The position numbers and the translations under genes were made by a program. The notes beneath the pieces are model-generated. The model was given only the letters and a program-made list of their open reading frames with translations, had not been told where the DNA came from and searched no databases. From positions 1 through 64,000 of the forward strand of contig CALLUY010000083.1 in NCBI GenBank assembly GCA_938010615.1: DNA of 64,000 nt. The letters run 5' to 3'. The stretch comes from an uncultured Pirellulaceae bacterium. GTDB lineage: Bacteria; Planctomycetota; Planctomycetia; Pirellulales; Pirellulaceae. Within the stretch, counting starts at the first letter, position 1. Each line of letters starts with the position of its first letter. Below are positions 47,510 to 57,526 of this stretch, piece after piece.

Positions 47510-50500
47510 GTGTCTCTCTATCGACCCCAACTATATAAGCGCACATCGCGCTCGAACGAAGGTTCGTCGCTCGCGCGCGGAGTATGGGCAACAGTAAAAC
47601 TGAGCGTGTTCCTTGCGGTCGTTGGAGTTGCCGGATGGCTCTTTTTTCATGACCAAGTTAAATCGAAACTCTGTTCAACACTCCAAGGAAAATGCAACTG
47701 TTTGCTCGACGGTACCGGAATCGAAAGTACGATCGGAAACGCTCAGTTCTTCGACCAGCAAGGCATGTTGCTTTCGAACTTGCAAGTTCAGGCTCCCAAC
47801 GTTTCGTTGACGGCGTACGAAACGTTTCTTGCGATGAGCTCCAACACGACTGACCTTGTTACCGGCAACTGCGACGTCGACGGAATCGAAATGCGACGAG
47901 TTCTATTTGAGATCGTCCGTTCTCCAGACGAATCCTTTGACCTGACATCGTTGACAAAGCTTATCGAAGCAATTGAAAACGCAACGAAGGGAACACGAAA
48001 ACGATTGATTCCAGTTGCCATCATTGATTCACGAATTCACGTAATCGACCAGGCGACAGGCTTTGAGAAAACAATCTCTGACATCAATCTAAAATTGATT
48101 CCGATGGAGCATCAGGGCCGCAACATTTTGAAAGTCACTGCTTCGGCCGCGACCACCGAAGTGCAACACGTTGAACTGACAGGATACGTTGACCCTGAAA
48201 CGGGCCAGTGGAGCAGCAATCTGACGCTCGACGGCGCCACCGTGAGCAGTGACCTTTTCGCGATCCTGCCAAGAAACATTCAGCAACAATTGAGCTCCAT
48301 CGAATCAGTGTCGAGTCGAGTCGACGGTTCGGTGCATGGAAAGGGCAACTGGAAAACGAACGAGCTAAACTGGTTTGAAGGGCAAGGCATTGTCAGTCAA
48401 TTGAACGTAGAGCATCATCGACTGCCAGCGGCGATTCGAAATGGATTCGCAAAATTTCAGTTCAATCCAAAAGGAACTACGGTTCAAGAGATCACAGGAT
48501 TGTTGGGATCTTCTCCGTTCAAAGCACACTACCAACAAACAAAATTGCTCAATCCGACTGCTTGGCGGCTCAACGGAAAGCTGGACAAATTTCACTTTGA
48601 TGGCTCAGAAAAAATATTGAACGCGATGCCGCCCGCCACCAAGCGACTGGCAAACGATTTCCAGCCTCGTGGAAATTTTGATTGTCAGTTCGATGTTCAC
48701 TTCGATGGAAAACGGATCAGGAAATCAGCCGACATTCAGATCAGCGATTTCGAATTCAACTTTAACAAGTTCCCTTATCCGGTTGCGGATTGCTTTGGCG
48801 AAGCGCGATGGATCGATGACCAAATCACTTACGAACTGTACAAACGATCCCGCGACCAAGAATTGTCCGCAAAAGGATTCGTCAACAATCCTGGCCCCAA
48901 CGCAACCTGGAAATGCATTCTTAAAACGGAACGCGGACAGCTGCGATTCGACGATACGCTGCAGACTGCGATCGATGCAAATCCACCGTTGGCGAAAACC
49001 GTTCGAGCATTCAATGCTCATGGCTGGGTTGCTGGAACGGGAACGCTAGAGAAGTTCGTTGCAGGCGGTGAAGTTCGAAAGACATTCGACATTGATTTGA
49101 TCGACCTGACGATGCAGCATGAGCGATTTCCATATTTCATCAACAGCGTAAACGGCAAAATTCGCTCCGTCGACAGATCATTTCGATTCGAGCAGATAAC
49201 CGGCAGCAACGGCAGCGGAAAAATCCTCTGCAATGGAACGTGGAATCCTCGAGACGGACTCAACGCACGCTACGTCTGCAACAACATTCAACTCGACGAA
49301 CGTCTCAGGAAAGCACTTCGCCCTGAATTGAAAGAAGTCTGGGACGGGTTTCGACCTCGCGGAACTGCCACGATGACAACGGTCGACATGACGCTTCCAA
49401 TCGGCGCAGATGACTGCAACGTCGTCGTCAATGCGACACTCAACGGTGAAAAGGACGGCGTTCGACACAGTGACCTTTCTATCTATCCGACTTGGTTCCC
49501 CTACGAGCTGAATGATCTGGCGGGAACGTTGATTGTTGGCGACGGGAAAGTTCAGCTGCGTGATTTCCGAGGTCGTCATGGACAAAACACCGTGGTCACG
49601 TGCAATGGTGACGGCGCGTATTCTCCTGATGGCTGGGACGTGCGATTGTCCAATTTGCTGACGCAGTCACTTCGTGCGGACGAACCGCTGATGCGAGCGT
49701 TGCCAGATTCACTCGCGCAAACGATTCAGTACATGAAGTTCGATGGGCTACTGAACGTTCATGGGACGATGACGCTGGCGGGACAATATCGAAAGCCAGT
49801 ACCATTGCTGGTCAACCAGATTCGTCGCCTACCTTTGAATCAAGTTCCAGAATCGTACGTGCAGCAAGCTTCTTTCACGCGACAAGCCCCAACCGTTCAG
49901 CCTCTGCAACGCGGATCAAACACTCCCGACGTTTCAATGGGATGGGATTTGCAATTGAACATGAATCAAGCAGAAATGTTCCTTGGCATTCCAGTCAAAA
50001 ACGTGTTCGGCGATTTCAAACTGATCGGGCAATACGATGGAGAGAACGTTGAATGCCGCGGAAGTGTGGATCTCGATTCACTGACGATCTATGATGCCCA
50101 AATCACGAATATTCGTGGCCCTGTCTGGTTCGACAACGTTCAGGCGCTGGCAGGCGGAATGATCAACCAGCTTTCAACGGGTCAATCTCCAACGCCATCG
50201 ATAACAGGTGAAATGTTTGGCGGTGTTGTCAGACTTGACGCCGCAATCAGCTCCGATCAGGAAGGGCGATTCGTCATCCAAACGACGTTGGCCGATGGAA
50301 ACCTGAAACAGCTCGCCCAAGAGTTTTCTCCTCAACTGGAAAACGTTCAAGGAAGAACAATTGCCGGATTGACAATGCAGGGCGACGCCAGAGGATCTCA
50401 CACGTGTCGAGGAAATGGTCAGATCCATCTTCGGGATGCGAAAATTTATGAGCTACCGCCAGTGATGCGATTGCTCAAGATGCTCCATGTAAAAAGAGTT

Positions 50501-50833
50501 GATGACACCGCGTTCGATAGTGGCGACATTTTCTTCTCCGTCAATGGCGAAGACGTTGACATCAACCGAATGGAGTTTAACGGAGACGCCATCTCATTGA
50601 TCGGGAACGGACGGCTCAACATGAATCAGGATCTTGATCTCGATTTCTACTCCGTCGTGGGACGAAACCGAATCAACATTCCATTGATCAGCGAACTTTA
50701 TCGACGCAGCAGTCAGAAGTTCATGTGGATCAACGTGGGCGGCACATTCACCAATCCACAAATCAAACGAGAAATCATGCCCGAGCTAAACGATTCGATT
50801 CGACAACTTTTTCAACAATCCGAGGCCCAATAG
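47510..50833 (+). CDS. AsmA-like C-terminal domain protein (inner-membrane anchored)
   Basis: 1107 aa, N-terminal TM, repeated beta-rich AsmA-like segments, C-term FNGDAISLIGNGRLNMNQDLDLDFYSVVGRNR; GTG start. Confidence 0.75.
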   Translation: MSLYRPQLYKRTSRSNEGSSLARGVWATVKLSVFLAVVGVAGWLFFHDQVKSKLCSTLQGKCNCLLDGTGIESTIGNAQFFDQQGMLLSNLQVQAPNVSLTAYETFLAMSSNTTDLVTGNCDVDGIEMRRVLFEIVRSPDESFDLTSLTKLIEAIENATKGTRKRLIPVAIIDSRIHVIDQATGFEKTISDINLKLIPMEHQGRNILKVTASAATTEVQHVELTGYVDPETGQWSSNLTLDGATVSSDLFAILPRNIQQQLSSIESVSSRVDGSVHGKGNWKTNELNWFEGQGIVSQLNVEHHRLPAAIRNGFAKFQFNPKGTTVQEITGLLGSSPFKAHYQQTKLLNPTAWRLNGKLDKFHFDGSEKILNAMPPATKRLANDFQPRGNFDCQFDVHFDGKRIRKSADIQISDFEFNFNKFPYPVADCFGEARWIDDQITYELYKRSRDQELSAKGFVNNPGPNATWKCILKTERGQLRFDDTLQTAIDANPPLAKTVRAFNAHGWVAGTGTLEKFVAGGEVRKTFDIDLIDLTMQHERFPYFINSVNGKIRSVDRSFRFEQITGSNGSGKILCNGTWNPRDGLNARYVCNNIQLDERLRKALRPELKEVWDGFRPRGTATMTTVDMTLPIGADDCNVVVNATLNGEKDGVRHSDLSIYPTWFPYELNDLAGTLIVGDGKVQLRDFRGRHGQNTVVTCNGDGAYSPDGWDVRLSNLLTQSLRADEPLMRALPDSLAQTIQYMKFDGLLNVHGTMTLAGQYRKPVPLLVNQIRRLPLNQVPESYVQQASFTRQAPTVQPLQRGSNTPDVSMGWDLQLNMNQAEMFLGIPVKNVFGDFKLIGQYDGENVECRGSVDLDSLTIYDAQITNIRGPVWFDNVQALAGGMINQLSTGQSPTPSITGEMFGGVVRLDAAISSDQEGRFVIQTTLADGNLKQLAQEFSPQLENVQGRTIAGLTMQGDARGSHTCRGNGQIHLRDAKIYELPPVMRLLKMLHVKRVDDTAFDSGDIFFSVNGEDVDINRMEFNGDAISLIGNGRLNMNQDLDLDFYSVVGRNRINIPLISELYRRSSQKFMWINVGGTFTNPQIKREIMPELNDSIRQLFQQSEAQ

Positions 50834-50960
50834 TTGGATCGACCGAGCGAAAACTCGGGAATCAATAACTGACACAGAACTCCTTCCGTTGCGATGTGTC
50901 ACTCATTAGAATTTAGAAACAAACCACACCCAGTTCAAACTTGACCATGTTTTCAATGAC

Positions 50961-51791
50961 ATGGACGGCTTTGAAAACAATAAGTTGCTTAGAAAGGAAC
51001 GCGTGGAAAAGGATTTCGACGTACCACTGAAATTGCGAATGATGGGTCAGGCAACCGCACTGATTCTTCCGCGAGCCATTAGTTGCTTGGACACAAAGAT
51101 CGTTCACTACGATCGCAGCGCTGACCCTGCGCGACCCGAGTACAACGAACACATGGTGTTTTCGTTTTGGCATGAGTTCATTGGAGTCATCCTGCCTCGA
51201 TGGGGACATACTCCGTTGAGCATTCTTGCGTCGCAGCATCGCGACGGCGAATGGGTTAGCCAAACAGCTCTGGCGTTGGGCTTGCGAATTGTTCGAGGCA
51301 GTTCGACGCGTGGCGGAGCGTCTGCGATTCGTCAGCTAAAGAAACATTGCCAGGAAACCAGCTTGGCGATCACGCCCGATGGTCCGCGTGGTCCAAGACG
51401 CAAAATGGCGATTGGCCCGATCTTCATGGCGTCGCGGTTGGGTATGCCGTTTGTTCCGCTCGGGATTGGCGTCAACGATGCATGGAGACTCAAGACATGG
51501 GACTCGTTCGCGATCCCCAAACCACTCTCACGAGTGCGGATTATCTTTGGGCCAAAAATTGATGTGCCCCGAAAAGCAAAACGTGATGAACTTGAATCGA
51601 TTCGCCAATCAACTGAAGACTTGATGAACGATCTGAGCGATGAAGCCGAATCGTGGGCGTGCTCGGGGCAGAAAATGATCGGCGAGCAACCGTTCACTCG
51701 AGTGCGTAGAAGCAAAGTGATCTTCGAATCCAAGCCTGTCCGCGAAAAAGTGCAGCCTGAGCTACGAGTCATTTCCAGCGATGTTGCGTAG
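50961..51791 (+). CDS. DUF374 lysophospholipid acyltransferase-like protein
   Basis: VFSFWHEFIGVILP...LASQHRDGEWVSQTALALGLRIVRGSSTRGGASAIRQL...LAITPDGPRGPRRK. Confidence 0.92.
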   Translation: MDGFENNKLLRKERVEKDFDVPLKLRMMGQATALILPRAISCLDTKIVHYDRSADPARPEYNEHMVFSFWHEFIGVILPRWGHTPLSILASQHRDGEWVSQTALALGLRIVRGSSTRGGASAIRQLKKHCQETSLAITPDGPRGPRRKMAIGPIFMASRLGMPFVPLGIGVNDAWRLKTWDSFAIPKPLSRVRIIFGPKIDVPRKAKRDELESIRQSTEDLMNDLSDEAESWACSGQKMIGEQPFTRVRRSKVIFESKPVREKVQPELRVISSDVA

Positions 51792-51809
51792 CGTGATTGC
51801 GGGGGTCGG

Positions 51810-52988
51810 CTACTTCGGCAACGTCACGATCTTTTTTGAACGATCGCCTGTAATCGGATGCGACTGGCCAAATTCGAACAACTCTGCCGAATCCAACAGC
51901 TCGTTGTCTCGCAGCCACTGAATCGCGATCGATTTCTGAACTCGACCTTGCGGATAGATCGGCGCTCCCAGTGAATCCAGCGACCAACGATCGAGCGAAA
52001 ATTGCTTGCTTCCAAAACGTGTTTCTGATTCAACAAGATACTTGCGAATCGACTCCTCTAGGCGGTCACCAGACGAATCGGAAACGAAGACTTCGACACG
52101 TGAATTGCTTGGTGAATAGAGTCCCCAAGCGAGCCAATGATCCCACAGCTGCACGGGGCGAAGTAGAGGCCCAGCCAGAACAACGACCGCGAAAACCATC
52201 GCGAACTTTTTGACAATGGTTGATTCTTGCTCCACCAGACCAACCGTCGGACGCGGCAACAAGAATATCCAAACAACTAACAAAATGGAGAGGCCGTTCC
52301 ATATCACCACCGGCCAACGATGTTCCAACCCCAGCGGCGAAAGAACCAACATCAGCACCACATGCAATAGAATCGCAAACCAGGCAGTCAGCTTTTTGGT
52401 CTTGCGAATCATCAGCCCAATCGCGATCAGCAGTTCACCAACCGGGAACAGCAACGTCAACCTCGACTTCGCCAACTCGGAAATTGAATCCGATTGGCCA
52501 AACCACGAAAGAACAACTTCGAGAAATTCCTGTCCGGTAGAATGGATGAACTGATAGTCAAACTTTCCAATCGCCGAATAAAGGTAGATTGAAATCAGAA
52601 CTCGTGCGATCCACGTTTTCGCTTCATTGATCGGCAAGCATACCAACAACACTGCGACGATGAAGGTTTGCCAAGCCCAAGGTTGTAAGCAATGTTGATT
52701 GCAACAAAACAATACTGAAAGCGAAATCGCGACTCCACCCGCACACCAACGATACCGCTTGATCCCCAACACCAACGCCAGCAATGCCACCATCAGCAAT
52801 AAAGTTGCCGCACAGTGCACTGTTATCAGCGGTCCAGCACCCAAAGTCTCGAACAATGGAGCTCGCGGGAACGCTGTGAATCCAGGCAGCCACAACTTCC
52901 ACGTAAAACCCAACAGCGCAATACAAAAGCCTGCCCAAACTCGAATGCAGACCTGATCGGCGTCGATTGTAGAATTCTGCTTTTCCAT
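51810..52988 (-). CDS. Polytopic membrane protein (DoxX/MauE-like)
   Basis: Multiple TM; SIYLYSAIGKFDYQFIHSTGQEFLEVVLSWFG. Confidence 0.65.
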   Translation of the reverse strand: MEKQNSTIDADQVCIRVWAGFCIALLGFTWKLWLPGFTAFPRAPLFETLGAGPLITVHCAATLLLMVALLALVLGIKRYRWCAGGVAISLSVLFCCNQHCLQPWAWQTFIVAVLLVCLPINEAKTWIARVLISIYLYSAIGKFDYQFIHSTGQEFLEVVLSWFGQSDSISELAKSRLTLLFPVGELLIAIGLMIRKTKKLTAWFAILLHVVLMLVLSPLGLEHRWPVVIWNGLSILLVVWIFLLPRPTVGLVEQESTIVKKFAMVFAVVVLAGPLLRPVQLWDHWLAWGLYSPSNSRVEVFVSDSSGDRLEESIRKYLVESETRFGSKQFSLDRWSLDSLGAPIYPQGRVQKSIAIQWLRDNELLDSAELFEFGQSHPITGDRSKKIVTLPK

Positions 52989-53732
52989 TCAGGCCTGTTC
53001 ATTTTTCTGTATCGAGTGTTGAGCTAATTGAGCCAACGCGTATTCGAATTCCGGTCCGATACTGGCTTCGACTTCGACAGCCTGTCCATTGATCGGGTGT
53101 AAAAAACAAAGCCGTTTGGCCACCAGCAACAGCCGACTAACGCCGAACTGTTCTCGGAAAAGACGATTGTGTCTCCGGTCTCCGTAAGTCGTATCTCCAA
53201 CGATCGGATGAGCCATGTGATTGAAGTGCCGTCGGAGTTGATGTTTACGACCGGTCAAAGGTTTGGCTTCGATCAATGAATATCGACTCTCAGGATACTT
53301 ACCAGCCGAAAACGGAACCGTCCAAGAATCCAAAGATACGAATTCAGTGACCGCGTCCTGGGCGGGTTTGTCTTTTCGAGCCTTCCGATCGGTAGCTTGA
53401 TCCTGCTTCTCAATCAAAGGTTCGTCCCACCGCTTTGACTCGGGAGTCTTGCCGCGAACGATCGCGAGGTAGGACTTCGAAACAGTTCGATCAGCGAACT
53501 GACTGGAAAGTTCCCGAGCACATTCTTTGTTTAATGCGAACAGTAAAACGCCAGAGGTTGGTCGGTCAATGCGGTGAACCGGAAAGACCAGCTTGCCGAT
53601 TTGATCGCGAAGCATCTGCAACGCAAACTCTTGAGCGTGCACGTCGACTCGGCTTCGATGGACCAGAAGTCCGGCTGGTTTATTGATCGCGACAAGGTGA
53701 TCGTCCTGAAGAAGAATTTGGAGCGCTTCCAT
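52989..53732 (-). CDS. RluA-family pseudouridine synthase
   Basis: VAINKPAGLLVHRS, VHRIDRPTSGVLLFALN, PLTGRKHQLRRHFNHMAHPIVGDTTYGDRRHN. Confidence 0.95.
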   Translation of the reverse strand: MEALQILLQDDHLVAINKPAGLLVHRSRVDVHAQEFALQMLRDQIGKLVFPVHRIDRPTSGVLLFALNKECARELSSQFADRTVSKSYLAIVRGKTPESKRWDEPLIEKQDQATDRKARKDKPAQDAVTEFVSLDSWTVPFSAGKYPESRYSLIEAKPLTGRKHQLRRHFNHMAHPIVGDTTYGDRRHNRLFREQFGVSRLLLVAKRLCFLHPINGQAVEVEASIGPEFEYALAQLAQHSIQKNEQA

Positions 53733-53741
53733 CGGTAGCGT

Positions 53742-54569
53742 TCAATCCTTTACCGCAGGCAGAAAAACATCGAGTCGAGCTTTGAGCAATTCCGCCCATT
53801 TCTTGTAACCTTGTTCGTTCAAATGCAATTTGTCATCCACGAAGTATTCCGACTTCGGAGCCCCGTCGGCATTAAGGTAATGTTCTGCCGTTGTGATGAA
53901 CGAAGTGTTGTTGGACGTCAACGCGATCTCTCGAAGCGTCGCGTTGATCGCGCGAGTCTGTTCCCAAACAGCAAACCGAGATTCCGTTGGCGTAATTTCG
54001 ACAATGAAGATCGGGGCATCTGGAAGGTGAGCTTTCGAAACGCGAATTATTTCGCGAACGGCGCAGGCGACTTCTTCCGGCGACGAATCGTTACCTTTCC
54101 CTTGCACGTCGTTGGCCGCAAAAAGCATAAGCGACCGGTACTGATGCGGCTTAAACATTCGTTCGGCGAACAAAACCATATCGACATACTTCGCCCCACC
54201 GTACCCTCGATTGATCGCAGGGTAGGGCACCATGTCCGCGTTCATCGTTTCCCAGCGCCGAAAACTGCTGCTGCCGAAAAACAAAAGCGAACCTTCAGGC
54301 CAAGCACCTTCGTCGACGTTCCGCTGTTCCAGCTTTTGAATATGCGACTCCCATTTCTCTTCACCGGATTCGCGATACTTCTCCAGCAATGAATCGAGAG
54401 TCACTACGGAATCACCAGCCTGTGATTCAACAACGTCTGTTCGCTGCGCCGCCTTCTCAACCGATTGCTGAGCCACGAGTTCGCAGTGGAACAGAAAAAC
54501 AAACGCCAAAGCCGCGACCATTTGGCTGCATGCTTTAGCGCTGTTGAATTTTCGAGATCGAATACTCAC
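53742..54569 (-). CDS. SGNH/GDSL hydrolase, secreted
   Basis: LLFFGSSSFRRWETM, NRGYGGA, LMLFAANDVQGKGN, DKLHLNEQGYKKWAE. Confidence 0.9.
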   Translation of the reverse strand: MSIRSRKFNSAKACSQMVAALAFVFLFHCELVAQQSVEKAAQRTDVVESQAGDSVVTLDSLLEKYRESGEEKWESHIQKLEQRNVDEGAWPEGSLLFFGSSSFRRWETMNADMVPYPAINRGYGGAKYVDMVLFAERMFKPHQYRSLMLFAANDVQGKGNDSSPEEVACAVREIIRVSKAHLPDAPIFIVEITPTESRFAVWEQTRAINATLREIALTSNNTSFITTAEHYLNADGAPKSEYFVDDKLHLNEQGYKKWAELLKARLDVFLPAVKD

Positions 54570-55519
54570 TACGAAAGACCGTTAAGGTGTTTGATGCTTT
54601 GGGCCATGCTCCAAAGCGGACCAGGTGATCGATCTTGCTCGACGTGACACTGTTCAGCACCGACTTCTTCAGCAACTTTCATGATCTCTGCCATGTCGAT
54701 CGAACCATCACCACACTCTTCATAGGCATCTGGAGGAACAGCACCTTCGTCAAAGTTGACGGCAACGTTCTCCTTCAGATCCTTCAAGTGAACCTGCGTG
54801 ATTCGACCGTCAAGTTTACGTAGCGTTTCAACCGGATCCCAACCACCAAGCTTGGCCCAGAAAACGTCCAATTCGAACTTGCACTTATCGTTGTCAAATT
54901 CGTTCATCAGAATATCAAAGCCAGTCGTCTCGCCATCAACCGGCTTGAATTCGAACGAGTGGTTGTGGTAGCAAAGCTTGATGCCGGCGTCGTTACACAT
55001 CTCGCCGAACGCGTTTGCTTTGGCAGCTGTCTTTTTCACATGCTCAACCGTTTCGCGATGCCCTTTACCGATGTAGCCGAACACAAGATGCTCCAAGCCC
55101 CATTCCTTCGCCGTAGCGACGATCGTTTTCAGTTCCGGGAAGTCACCTTTGTTGCCAAGGACACTGTTCCATTCGACGAACGCCGATGTCACTTTCATGC
55201 CCAAGTCTCGGGCGTCTTTGACGAGGCTATCTGCTCCGACGACTCGTCCGAGTTCAACCTGCTTGTATCCAGCATCCGCAACGGCCTTGAGTGTGCCTTT
55301 CTGGTCTTCTTCAAGTTGATTGCGAACGGTCCAAAGTTGGAGGCCGAGCGTATCGAGATACTTTGACTTGGGAGCTTTTTTATGCATCGCTTGAAGGTTT
55401 CCGGAAAGAGTAAGTGACAGGGTTGCTGCGGCTGTTGTGCCGGCGATAAATTTTCTGCGATTCACTTCGAAGGCCTCGGGTTGGATTGCTGAGTCGTTGG
55501 TTGTTGTTCCGTTCGTCAT
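54569..55519 (-). CDS. Sugar phosphate isomerase/epimerase, twin-arginine type signal
   Basis: NRRKFIAGTTAAATLSLTL; LGLQLWTVRNQLEEDQKGTLKAVADAGYKQVELG; CYHNHSFEF. Confidence 0.92.
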   Translation of the reverse strand: MTNGTTTNDSAIQPEAFEVNRRKFIAGTTAAATLSLTLSGNLQAMHKKAPKSKYLDTLGLQLWTVRNQLEEDQKGTLKAVADAGYKQVELGRVVGADSLVKDARDLGMKVTSAFVEWNSVLGNKGDFPELKTIVATAKEWGLEHLVFGYIGKGHRETVEHVKKTAAKANAFGEMCNDAGIKLCYHNHSFEFKPVDGETTGFDILMNEFDNDKCKFELDVFWAKLGGWDPVETLRKLDGRITQVHLKDLKENVAVNFDEGAVPPDAYEECGDGSIDMAEIMKVAEEVGAEQCHVEQDRSPGPLWSMAQSIKHLNGLS

Positions 55520-55570
55520 TGTATCAACGGGACCAGTTCCGGTCGAGGATTTAACATCCCCCTCAGGCTG

Positions 55571-55774
55571 CTATCCATCCTTCTTAACCCCAGCCTTTTT
55601 CACAACCTCTTCCGGCGACAGCAATCTTCCGCTTGGTGACATGAATATCAGCTCAGAGGCGGACGAATCTTCTACGTTAGCCTCAAACTTTCCCAACAAT
55701 CCATCGAGATCCACCATGCAGCCGCTGGCTGCGCGAATGTGCTTCACAAGCTTGACTAATTCTTCTTCACTCAT
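55571..55774 (-). CDS. Bacteriocin (colicin E/pyocin) immunity-like small protein
   Basis: SEEELVKLVKHI...SSASELIFMSPSGRLLSPEEVV resembles Im-family ELVKLV.H...SGSDLI..P..G...SP..IV. Confidence 0.6.
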   Translation of the reverse strand: MSEEELVKLVKHIRAASGCMVDLDGLLGKFEANVEDSSASELIFMSPSGRLLSPEEVVKKAGVKKDG

Positions 55775-55937
55775 CTTTATTCGCCCGATTTGGTGCTTGT
55801 CGGATCGCCGGTTTCGGCTAACCTAAGGACAGGGATTTGATGCCGCTTGCAGCCTTTATCTGCTAAAGAGCACTTCGACGCCAGCCATGCAATTCGTTTG
55901 CGGCCCGTGTTGTTGATCTTGCCAAACACTACGGCAT

Positions 55938-55963
55938 TAACTCCTGTTTCTATATAGGAGTTA
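55938..55963 (+). promoter_or_regulatory. SD-sequestering hairpin
   Basis: taactcct-gtttctatat-aggagtta, 8-bp perfect stem containing the AGGAG SD of the next gene. Confidence 0.65.
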
Positions 55964-55967
55964 CGGA

Positions 55968-57176
55968 ATGTCTACAGTGTCAAAAACCCAACCCAAACAA
56001 TCCACGCAACCTGGCCTTTCTACCACCGCCATCCACGCTGGTGAAGCACGTCAAAAAGCGCTCGATTCGATCACCGATCCGATCGTGATGGCTTCCACGT
56101 TTACGTTTGAGAACACTCAGTCGATCATCGACTACGTTGAGCAAAAACAGGAACGGGGCGAGTACGGTCGCTACGGTGTGCCTGGCGAACGAGTCGTCGA
56201 AAAGAAACTTGCGGCACTCGAAGGAGCCGAAGAAGGCGTCCTATTCAGCACCGGCATGGCAGCCTTCGTCGGATTGCTCAACGCGAAACTTTCCAGCGGT
56301 GACGAGATCGTATTTTTCGACGAGTGTTACCATCGCTCGCGAGACTACTGTCGTACTTACCTTTCTCGTTTCGGCGTTGTCACTCGGGAAGTGAAGACCG
56401 GCGACTACGATGCGATGGAAGCCGCTATCAACTCGAACACGAAATTGTTGGTCAGCGAATCGCCAACCAATCCGCACTTGAGCATCGTCGATCTTGAACG
56501 ATTTGCTGCGATTGGAAAAGCTCACAACGTTGAAACGATCATCGACGCGACGCTGGCGACGCCTTACAACCTTCAACCGATTTCCTACGGTGTCGACTAC
56601 GTCATGCACAGCGCGACAAAGTATCTTGGCGGCCACAATGATTTGCTTGCGGGCGTCGTGCTTGGTTCGAAAGAACAGCTTGCCGATGTTGTTAAGCTTC
56701 GCGGCATCATGGGATCGATCAATTCACCCCATAACTGCTACTTGCTGGCACGCGGTTTGAAGACGTTTGAGCTTCGCATGCAGCGACACAATGAAAATGG
56801 TTTGGCGATCGCCCGATTCCTAGAGAATCACCCGCGTGTTGAGCGAGTCTTCTATCCGGGACTCGAATCGCATCCGTACTATGAAACCGCTCGTTCGCAG
56901 ATGCGTGGTTATGGAGGATTGGTGACGTTCGAAGTCAAAGACGCAGATTGGAAGGAAACCTCGGCCATCGTTGACGCGGCAGGCCTTTGCCGAATCGCAC
57001 CGAGCCTTGGCGGAGTCGAATCGCTGATCGAGCAGCCGCTTGTGATGAGCTACTGGGAGCGAACTCCAGAACAGCGAGTTGAGTTTGGAATCACCGACAA
57101 CATGATTCGCTTGGCCTTGGGGATCGAGAACACGGAAGACATCATTGCTGACCTGAGCCAGTGTTTGGATACATAG
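55968..57176 (+). CDS. Cys/Met metabolism PLP-dependent enzyme (cystathionine gamma-synthase-like)
   Basis: TTAIHAGEARQKALDSITDPIVMASTFTFEN, GEYGRYGVPGERVVEKKLAALEGAE, DYVMHSATKYLGGHNDLLAGVV. Confidence 0.92.
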   Translation: MSTVSKTQPKQSTQPGLSTTAIHAGEARQKALDSITDPIVMASTFTFENTQSIIDYVEQKQERGEYGRYGVPGERVVEKKLAALEGAEEGVLFSTGMAAFVGLLNAKLSSGDEIVFFDECYHRSRDYCRTYLSRFGVVTREVKTGDYDAMEAAINSNTKLLVSESPTNPHLSIVDLERFAAIGKAHNVETIIDATLATPYNLQPISYGVDYVMHSATKYLGGHNDLLAGVVLGSKEQLADVVKLRGIMGSINSPHNCYLLARGLKTFELRMQRHNENGLAIARFLENHPRVERVFYPGLESHPYYETARSQMRGYGGLVTFEVKDADWKETSAIVDAAGLCRIAPSLGGVESLIEQPLVMSYWERTPEQRVEFGITDNMIRLALGIENTEDIIADLSQCLDT

Positions 57177-57526
57177 TCTTTGGAGTAACCAAGTCTCCTT
57201 GAGTTCCGATCCTCATCGAAAACGTTTTTCACGGACTCCTGTTCCAGTTTCACGACGTCACCGCGAAATCACATGTTCCTGTGTTTTGTTGGCTTAGAAG
57301 CAAGCCGTTGAGTTGAACTCACATTTGCCGCACAGAAGTTGTTTGAAGCGGCACGCTATCGATTGCAATAATGAGCATCTTTCTACCCTTTGGTTTGGGT
57401 TGGAACATTGTGACCTTCGCAAACACGAGCAAGGGTTCATCACCAGCATACAATCGCAAACGATGAAGCCCCAAACCAAGGACTTACATAGATTCTTAAT
57501 CAGCTCAAACAGTTAGAGGACAATGC

